Shown here piece after piece: positions 56,596 to 64,000 of a stretch of DNA of 64,000 nt. The position numbers and the translations under genes were made by a program. The notes below the pieces were generated by a model. It saw only the letters and a list, made by a program, of their open reading frames with translations. It made no database searches and was not told the origin of the DNA. The stretch comes from Pestalotiopsis fici W106-1 (Eukaryota; Ascomycota; Sordariomycetes; Amphisphaeriales; Sporocadaceae). Position 1 is the stretch's first letter. Every line of letters begins with the position of its first letter. The stretch covers positions 3,596,001 to 3,660,000 of the forward strand of contig NW_006917093.1 in assembly GCF_000516985.1 (NCBI RefSeq), in the 5' to 3' direction.

Positions 56596-59080
56596 ATTTA
56601 TCTAAACAGGACAGGCTATATGGCCTATGCTTGATGAAGGTTCATTTCGTTTCGGGATCTAGCTCGGTAGATGTAAGTATTCTAGGTGTTGTGTAAACTT
56701 CTGAAGGGAAAGCATATGGCCATTGTGCAACATGGCCAGGAAGTGAGGTTTTGGAATCATGAGGAGTGACCTGAAAAATGGGAGCGGGCTGGCTGCCTGG
56801 AGCTGCACACGTCTATATGGAAAGGGTTGTTGGACTGGTGACCGGTGATCACAGTAGGTAGTGATTGGATTGTATGGAACAAGTGGCGGAACTGGGTTGT
56901 AGGCAAACAATGGTGTATTATTTTGCCAGGGTATACTATAAGCCTGGCAGCTCTACGGCCTATATAGTCGAGGCTTGGCTTACAGTCCCGCAGGTGAAGA
57001 TATCGCCAGCTGTAGGCAGTGCAACAACACCATTGTTTCCCGATCCCAGAGTGTGCAGGCGACAACGGCATCCAGATGGGAATCCAAACGCTTGCGGGTA
57101 GGCTTCTACATTAAAAGGTAGACCACATGTAGCCGCCACACACACAGCACATGCGACTTGACCTGGGTGTATACGGGGGACGCTAGGGATATGGGAAGAG
57201 GAATGAAAGTATGGGAAGGTAAGTTGCAAATTAAGGTGCAGACAGGCATGTGTGTCGAAAGAGGTAAAAAGATGTGAAGATCCATAGGCCATGGGGTTGG
57301 GAATATTGCACTTACCAGGAATTGTATTGGATGATGGCCTCAATTACAAGAAACGTATCAATTTGTCCTGCAACACCAGCGAAAATGCCGACCAAGGTTT
57401 AAAAGAAAAACGGGAGGGAAGGAGGGGGGGAAATGAGAGAAAAACGCCTGAGGATGCAATTGGAATATGAATCGCTTTTGGATGTCCGTCTATGGCCGAG
57501 GAGAATAAGAAGGAGTTGATGCTGCTGCTGCTGCTAGTTGAGATGGGCGCCGAAGGTGAATCACACGTGGCTGCCGCGAGTTCGTGATGATATCTTGATG
57601 GGCAATGACTACCTCTGTTTATGCCTTATTATGTGCATAAAGCGTGGGGAGTATGCACAAAAATTGCACAAGTTGGTTGGTTGTGGTTTACAGTTTAGGA
57701 ATGCTGGCCAATTATATCTGTTGGCGACGGGATTGCTTTTGGCTAGGACGCAGCTTCAAGGCAATAAACAACCATAACAAGTCGGGCAAGAGCCTTGATT
57801 ATTTCTGCAACCCTGAAACCAAGAAATAATGTTGATGCCTGGGATGGAAAGTTGAACCGGTTGAGATGTTGTGTGATGGATATACCAGTCGTGTAGTCGG
57901 GTATGTAGTAATCGAGAAAGAAAAAAAAGAGGCTGAGAGGCTGGCTGGCTGGCTGCGCTGGGCCTGGGCTCACTCGCACTGCTGCTGGCTGCAGGTCTGA
58001 TGACTTTCGTCCAGCTGCTGCTTGCTTCGGACTGCTTTTCGCGAAAGTGGGCGAGCCTGTCCATTAATATGTCTACCCATATTTAAGTACTTTTCAGCCC
58101 AAGCTCCCGTGCAGGGGGGTAGGGACCCACTGCGCCTTTCCATGTCGCCAGCTGCCACCAGACTCTCGCACTCCAGTCGAGCCCGGTCTTTGCGCCCAAT
58201 CGGCCAACCTACCTGGGTTGCTGGGGAGCTGATGCTTGCCTTTCGCAACCATGCTAGTGCCGCCTAGCGCAATGCGAGCCCGCTGCCAAGTGCCATGTTG
58301 CCATTCTTTCCTCTCGAGAAGCCCGCATTGGAGGGGGCATAAGGGTGGGGCACCTACAAAAGCTCGCCAATCTGTCTGGTAGGTACCAGACACACTCATA
58401 CGTGGAATGGGCGATTCAAGTTTTTTTTTTTGTCCATTCTTTGATTCTTTTACCCATTCTTTCTTTGTGATGATCTGTCTTTTGTAACATTGACATACCC
58501 GTCCCTGGCCCTCGAACAGATAGTCTCGACTTTTAGACAGATAACGTAAGCGGTAGGGGAGGAAACCTCTGCTCTTGGGTGACTGATTATATTTCTTTTC
58601 GCCTTCTCAAGTGTACACCCATCTATCAATTTTCTCCTTGGAAAGATCTGGAGAGATCTTTGCCGCACCTGCATCGCTCAAAACCCATACAAACACGTTC
58701 CCTCAGCTTGTGCACATATGTAGCTGACACGAGGAGGGAGGCTAACCTAAGATGTGTACAGTACATATCGTTGTAGCACGACAAGCCGACAATGCAGGTC
58801 TGTCGATCGAAGAAAAAGCTTGGTGTCTCCCAATCAACACAACAGAAACTGCATCCTTGCAAAAGGAAGCCCTTCCCCAAATCCTGGCCCGTCAATCCCG
58901 CCCCGGGTCACGATTGAAACGGCTTTTTAGGTTAGCAGAGCTTGCTGACTGTGCGCAAATGTCATGATGTGAAGAGATGTAAGGATATACATGTATAGGC
59001 AATACATGTTATCCTTCTTCATATGGCAACCCCAACATTTACAGCGTTTATCGGAATAAAAGTTCCATATGCGTCACAAA

Positions 59081-59109
59081 ACGACACGACACGACACGAC
59101 ACGACACGA
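59081..59109 (+). repeat. (ACGAC) pentanucleotide repeat
   Basis: Five perfect ACGAC units and a partial sixth lie in the non-coding stretch between MOT1 and SMC3. Confidence 0.9.
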
Positions 59110-60749
59110 AAAGCTACGACGTTGACTGATATATCCCTAGACATATTGATAACGCACTACAGTGCCCCCACAGTACAACCTCAATCAACGTTTCAAGCAA
59201 GGTTCATGTGCCTGCTGACCAGATACCTCGTCGCCTGCAGCTTACACAGTAGCTACGTAGCGTGGTCGTCGACTTTCGAGAAGTCTGTCGTCTTGAGCAG
59301 AATACCCAAACACAACTTTGTACTCGAAATGCCTCGAGATGATTCTGCCTGCTCGTGACATGATGAGACTGATTCGTAATGGATAAAAAGAGGTCACGGA
59401 GAGCCGTCCCGTCCATGAGGATGCCGACCTGAAGCAGCACCACTATCGACCTCAAGTCGAGGTAAATGCTGGTAAAGTTCGGTTCATTGCTATGGGAGAG
59501 TGCCGCTAATTCCACAAACGCATCAGCATCCTAGGTAGCAGCCATTGAGAAGCGAGCCATCCCACCCGGTGATCCGACCACAACCAGCCAGGGGCTACTT
59601 GCGTGAAGAACAACTTTGAAAGCGCGTTGGGACAGGCTGAATCATCATTATCATCATCATCATCACCATTGGGACAATGCAGTCACGGTTAGCAACTGCA
59701 AATGACACGTGCTGCTAACTATCACCATAAAGCGCACTACCGGTATGGTGGGCAATAACTCTGTGCACGCGGCTCCAGTTGGACTTGGCCAGTCTAGCGA
59801 TCGCGACGCGAGAGCCAGGCAGCATTGTCAAGTCCATATAAACGTAAAAGACAAGCTCCATCTCCCGCCGCATTTCCCGAGCCAGAGCCGAGGCCGAAAG
59901 CAGATAGCTCTGGCAAGGTGAATGTCCTTTTGACAATGCTTGTGGTGATGCGAGATATGCTACGGATCTCTTACCTTGATGGCTTACCGTGCCGAGACAT
60001 GATCAGTACCTTAATGAGCAGGAATCAGACAGCTATCGTTGGAGTCCAGGAAAGCTGAAATAAACCCTATCGCAGATCCGACAAAAAGCGCACCTGCGGC
60101 CCAGCTCACGCAATCTCTACTTTGCACGTTCCTAGCTCTTTTATATATAGCATGACCGACACGCGGTTGCGTAGATTTGCGACTTTATTTTGCCTGAGGG
60201 GCCCTCGTGGGGTTTTCTATGCGCTGTAGTCAGTATATTAGTTTATTCAAATACCAACTGAGGTCCTGCTAACATTCAACGGTTGGAGTGTTCGAACGAC
60301 TCAAGATATGTACCTCCAGTAATAATGGCATCGAAACCCGCGTATTTTCTTATGGCAATTGAAATCAAACTTCAAATTCTTAGATATACTCCCAAGACGG
60401 ACGTGCTGCAGATGATCATTTATCATGTACCTGATAAAGTACCTGGAAAAGTAAGCCTTTAAGCATCATGGTACTCGCCGCACATGGGATACGTGTAATG
60501 TATTATTCAAGTTTGTTCATGGATACGCTAGAACAGCACCGAGCCACAACCCAATGTGCGATGAATTTCTTGTGGCTGTGCTCCAATGCAAAGCATTGAG
60601 GGCACGAACATTGGATAGTACATTTACTAGCGTATATTGGGCAAAGTACCTGGCGTACCTTACCTTGCTGGAACAGGGGACCAGACTGCCTAGACTTCAA
60701 GGTTGTGTGTTCATGGCTCCCCGCCCTCAGTCAGCCTGCGCGACTCTCG

Positions 60750-60755
60750 ACGCGT
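60750..60755. promoter_or_regulatory. Candidate MCB element upstream of SMC3
   Basis: A perfect ACGCGT palindrome lies about 180 bases upstream of the SMC3 start codon. MCB elements bind the MBF factor and drive G1/S expression in yeasts, where cohesin genes are among the targets. A six-base match is expected by chance every few kb, so this is suggestive only. Confidence 0.35.
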
Positions 60756-60933
60756 TCAACAATTTGTCTCGCTGGTCCATCGCGACCAAAAAAAACGCCA
60801 ACTCATTGAGTTTTGACGCAACGACGCTGCCATCGCATCGCCACATCACCATTGCAGCTTTCGCGTCTGTATGCGACTAGTATTTTGATATCGTCTTTGA
60901 CCGCGCTGCCCGATTGGCAGCACCGTGGGCATC

Positions 60934-63900
60934 ATGTATATCAAGCAAATCATCATCCAGGGCTTCAAAAGGTACGCGACTAGTGAATTGCGACGCATCA
61001 ACACTACACCATCCCTTGCGCGCATAGCTAACACTACTGCAGCTACAAGGACCAGATGGTCATTGAGCCCTTCTCGCCCGGAACAAATGTCGTCGTTGGT
61101 CGCAATGGTTCGGGCAAAAGTAACTTCTTCGCAGCCATCCGGTTCGTCCTGAGTGATGCCTACACTCAACTTAGCCGAGAGGAGCGGCAGGCGTTGCTGC
61201 ACGAGGGTTCCGGATCGGCCGTCATGTCTGCATATGTCGAGATCATTTTTGATAACAGTGACAACCGATTTCCCACCGATCACAAGGAGGTCGTCCTCCG
61301 TCGTACCATCAGCTTGAAAAAGGACGAATATTCGATCGACAAGAAGGTGACAACACTCAAGGAAGTCAACCAGTTCCTCGAATCTGCCGGTTTCTCGAAA
61401 TCCAACCCCTATTACATCGTTCCCCAGGGTCGAGTCACTGCCCTGACAAATATGAGGGAGTCAGAACGTCTGACACTGCTCAAGGAGGTTGCCGGAACTC
61501 AAGTCTACGAGGCACGCCGTGCCGAGTCGCTCAAGATCATGAACGACACAAACAACAAGCGCGAAAAGATTGACGAGTTACTCGAATATATCAAGGAACG
61601 TCTAAGTGAACTTGAGGAAGAGAAAGAGGAACTGCGAGGATACCAGGACAAGGACAGAGAGCGCAGGTGCTTGGAATATGCCTACTATCACAAAGATCAG
61701 GTAGCTGTCCAAGAAGCCCTAGAAGAGCTCGAGGAGGCCCGACAAGGTGGAATCGACGACACAGATGAGAATAGGGAAGCCTACACGGCTGGAGAGAAAG
61801 TCATTGCACAACTCGATGCAGAAATCCACAAACTACAACAGCAGATGGAATTGCTTCGCATTGATCGTAGGCAGCTGGACGAGGACAGGCGAGAAAGTGC
61901 CAAGGCAAGAGCAAAGTCTGAGCTGGCTGTGAAGGCTTTGTCAGACAGCATGTCTGCTCAAGACCAAGCCAAGCAACAGCACGATGCTGAATTGGCTCAG
62001 GTCAGAAAGGCTATAACATCGAAAGAGGCGGAGCTGGCCAAAATTCTCCCAGAATACGAAAAGAGAAAGACCAAGGAGTATGAGATCAAGCAAGAATTGG
62101 ACACTGCCGAGGCCGGGCGGCAGAGACTCTTCACGAAACAAACGCGAAGCAGCCAATTTAGGAATAAGGCCGAACGAGATGCGTTCTTGAAGAAAGAGAT
62201 TAACGACCTGAACCTAACTCTCAGTCAACAGAAGGCTACTCGTTTAGACGCAGAGGAGGAGGTCAAGAACAAGCAGTCATCCATCAAGCAGCTCGAGAAA
62301 GATGTCGCAAACTTGCGCTCCAAGAATGAAGGCTTTGGCAACAGTCGCATCGCCCTTGCCGATGAAGTTACTGGTGCCAAGGACAATTTGGAGAAGCTTC
62401 AAGAAGAGCGCAAGCTGCTGCGCCGCGAGGAGGATAAGCTAGATGCGATCCTCTCCAATGCTCGTAGAGAGCGAGACCGAGCCGAGCGTGAGCTTTCGTA
62501 CACCATGGATGGAGAAACCTCCCGCGGTCTGGCGACGATCAGGCGCCTCAGGCAAGAAAAAGACATTCCTGGTGCATTCGGCACACTGGCCGAGCTACTC
62601 GATGTCAATGAGGCCTACCGCGTTCCTGTAGAGCAGGTTGCTGGTGCCAGCCTGTTTCATTACATCGTCGACAACGAGGAGACAGCAACATACTTCATGA
62701 ACGCGCTTCAGCGAACACGGGGCGGTCGTGTCACCTTTGCACCTCTTAGCAAGCTGCATCCTCGTCCGGCCAATCTTCCACGCGCGAATGACGCTGTCCC
62801 TCTTGTGAGCAAGATACAGTACGATCCAACTTATGACGCTGCGTTCCAGCAAGTGTTTGGGAGAACCATCATCTGTCCGAACCTGACCGTCGCTGGTCAG
62901 TATGCCAGGAGTCACAACTGTGATGCCATCACGCCCGAGGGTGACACGACCAACAAGAGGGGTGCCATGACCGGAGGTTACATTGACCCAGGAAAGTCGC
63001 GTCTCCAGGCAGTTCGTAATGCGACCAAGTGGAGGGAGGAGTACGAACAACTCCTGAGCCAATCTTCAAGCATCAAAAAGGAGATTGAGAAAAAGGAGCA
63101 AGAGATCACGTATGCTACTGGTGAGCTTCGCAAGCGCGAGCAGAAGCTCCGACAAATGGATGACAGCTATGGCCCGCTTCGGGCGGAGCTCAACGCCAAG
63201 AGTGTTCAGATTGGCCGTGAGCAAGATCATCTGGAAGCCGCGATCAAGCGACGTGAGACTGTCGATAGAAACATGAAGGATTTTGGCGATACGCTGAATG
63301 CTCACGAAGCCGAACTCTCTTCGGACTTCAAAAAGGCTCTATCAGCTAATGAAGAACAGCAGCTCGAGAGCCTCAGTCAATCTGTCCAAGACTTACAGAA
63401 GCAATGGACAGAAATTAGCAGAGCCAGAAGAGAACTGGAGGGCCGCAAGCAGATTCTGGACGCCGAGCTTCGAAACAATCTTCAGCTAAAGCTCGATCAA
63501 TTGACAAGCCAAGCTTTTGAAAATGGTGCAGGCGGCAGCAGCGGAAATCTGAAAGAAGCTCAACGTGAGCTTAAGAAGGCCCAGAAAGCCGTTGCTTCAG
63601 TCGAGACAAGACTTCAAGAGAATGAGCAGCAGATTGAGAGCACGGAAGCCAACATTGGCAAGCTGGAAAAACAGAAAGCTGCCAAGGACCTGGAACAACA
63701 GGAGCTCGCTCGAGATATCCAGAAGCAGCAGAAGAGAATGGAGAAGGGCATCCAGAAGAAGGCACTCCTCACAACGAGAGCCATTGAATGCGCCAAGAAC
63801 ATTCGTGACCTTGGTGTACTGCCCGAAGAGGCATTTGAGAAGTACGAACGACTGGAGTCGAAGAGTGTAAGTCAAATTGAACTTTAGTATCGCCAAAACT

Positions 63901-64000
63901 CTACTAACAAAATTTGCAGATCGCTTCGAGGCTGAAGAAGGTCAATGACGCGTTGAAGAAGTACAAGCATGTCAACAAGAAAGCCTTTGAGCAATACAAC
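60934..64000 (+). CDS. SMC3: Cohesin subunit SMC3 (cut by window edge)
   Basis: This is a core ATPase of the cohesin ring holding sister chromatids together. Exons seen are 60934-60971, 61043-63866 and 63920 to the window end: 981 codons, with about 220 missing at the C-terminus by family length. Splicing gives MYIKQIIIQGFKSYKDQ, the SMC3 start. Walker A is GRNGSGKS (32-39). The Lys pair in SLKKDEYSIDKK falls at 105-106, the residues acetylated by Eco1/ESCO in other SMC3 proteins. A long coiled coil is followed by the hinge (about 515-665, GAFGTLAELLDVNEAYRVPVE to NKRGAMTGGYID) and the returning coil. The signature motif and Walker B lie beyond the window. Confidence 0.96.

Larger units (their letters stand above)
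56596..60933. other. 4.3 kb region without a gene
   Basis: This lies between the divergent starts of MOT1 (-) and SMC3 (+). Simple repeats occur: (CTG)n near 57520, (GGCT)4 at 57939-57954, a T-tract near 58420, ACGAC pentamers at 59081-59109 and an ATC/TCA run at about 59641-59665. Open frames are short, in conflict across strands, and without coding bias. An untranslated RNA cannot be excluded. The rightmost 200 bases are the likely SMC3 promoter. Confidence 0.45.

Noticed and set aside
1..64000. Transposons, CRISPR arrays, defence island, biosynthetic cluster
   Set aside because: No transposase, reverse transcriptase, terminal repeats, PKS/NRPS or repeat-spacer pattern was seen on either strand. 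A CRISPR array would not be expected in a fungal nuclear genome.

Overview
The window is nuclear DNA of a filamentous ascomycete. Genes carry short (about 40-210 nt) spliceosomal introns with GTRNGT donors and CTRAC-type branch sites. They include a class I-type chitin synthase, a fungal-specific Kei1, a TRI12-type efflux pump and the siroheme enzyme Met8. Overall gene style and protein features suggest Sordariomycetes, probably Hypocreales, but that placement is an inference from the sequence alone. I find 21 protein genes, one cut by the right edge. No tRNA, rRNA, intact transposon or CRISPR array is recognisable. Gene models were spliced by eye; exon phases were checked arithmetically and all close in frame.

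Layout. 0.7-12 kb is mostly housekeeping: a small disordered protein (+), SYF1 spliceosome factor (-), V-ATPase subunit D (+), an unrecognised 385-aa protein (+), a U1A/U2B''-type RRM protein (-) and KEI1 (+). 13-18 kb holds the large sulfite reductase beta subunit (+). 18.9-30.4 kb has an unrecognised 329-aa protein (-), chitin synthase (-), a soluble twin-ATPase ABC protein (-), the proteasome chaperone UMP1 (+) and a prenylated UBL3-like ubiquitin-fold protein (-). A gene-free 3.2 kb follows. 33.6-38.7 kb carries two divergent MFS transporters sharing a 1.4 kb promoter region. 39.1-43.1 kb has MET8 (-) and the FYVE protein PEP7/VAC1 (+). 43.5-49.3 kb is the most accessory-looking part: two tandem paralogues of a fungal F-box-like/DUF7730-like family and a small secreted protein, with several long A-tracts. 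50.7-56.6 kb is MOT1 (-), then 4.3 kb without a gene, then SMC3 (+), running off the edge.

Functional links. MET8 makes the siroheme that the MET5 protein needs, and the two genes lie about 21 kb apart. SYF1 and the U1A/U2B'' protein are both spliceosomal. Chitin synthase (cell wall), V-ATPase and PEP7 (vacuole and endosome), and KEI1 (Golgi sphingolipid synthesis) are general cell-biology genes. I see no biosynthetic cluster, defence island or clearly new multi-gene system. The points most worth a second look are the tandem paralogue pair with an identical intron, the palindrome cluster between the two transporters, the frame-preserving stop-free intron in the chitin synthase, the UBL3-like protein with a long N-terminal tail, and the unrecognised 385-aa protein.
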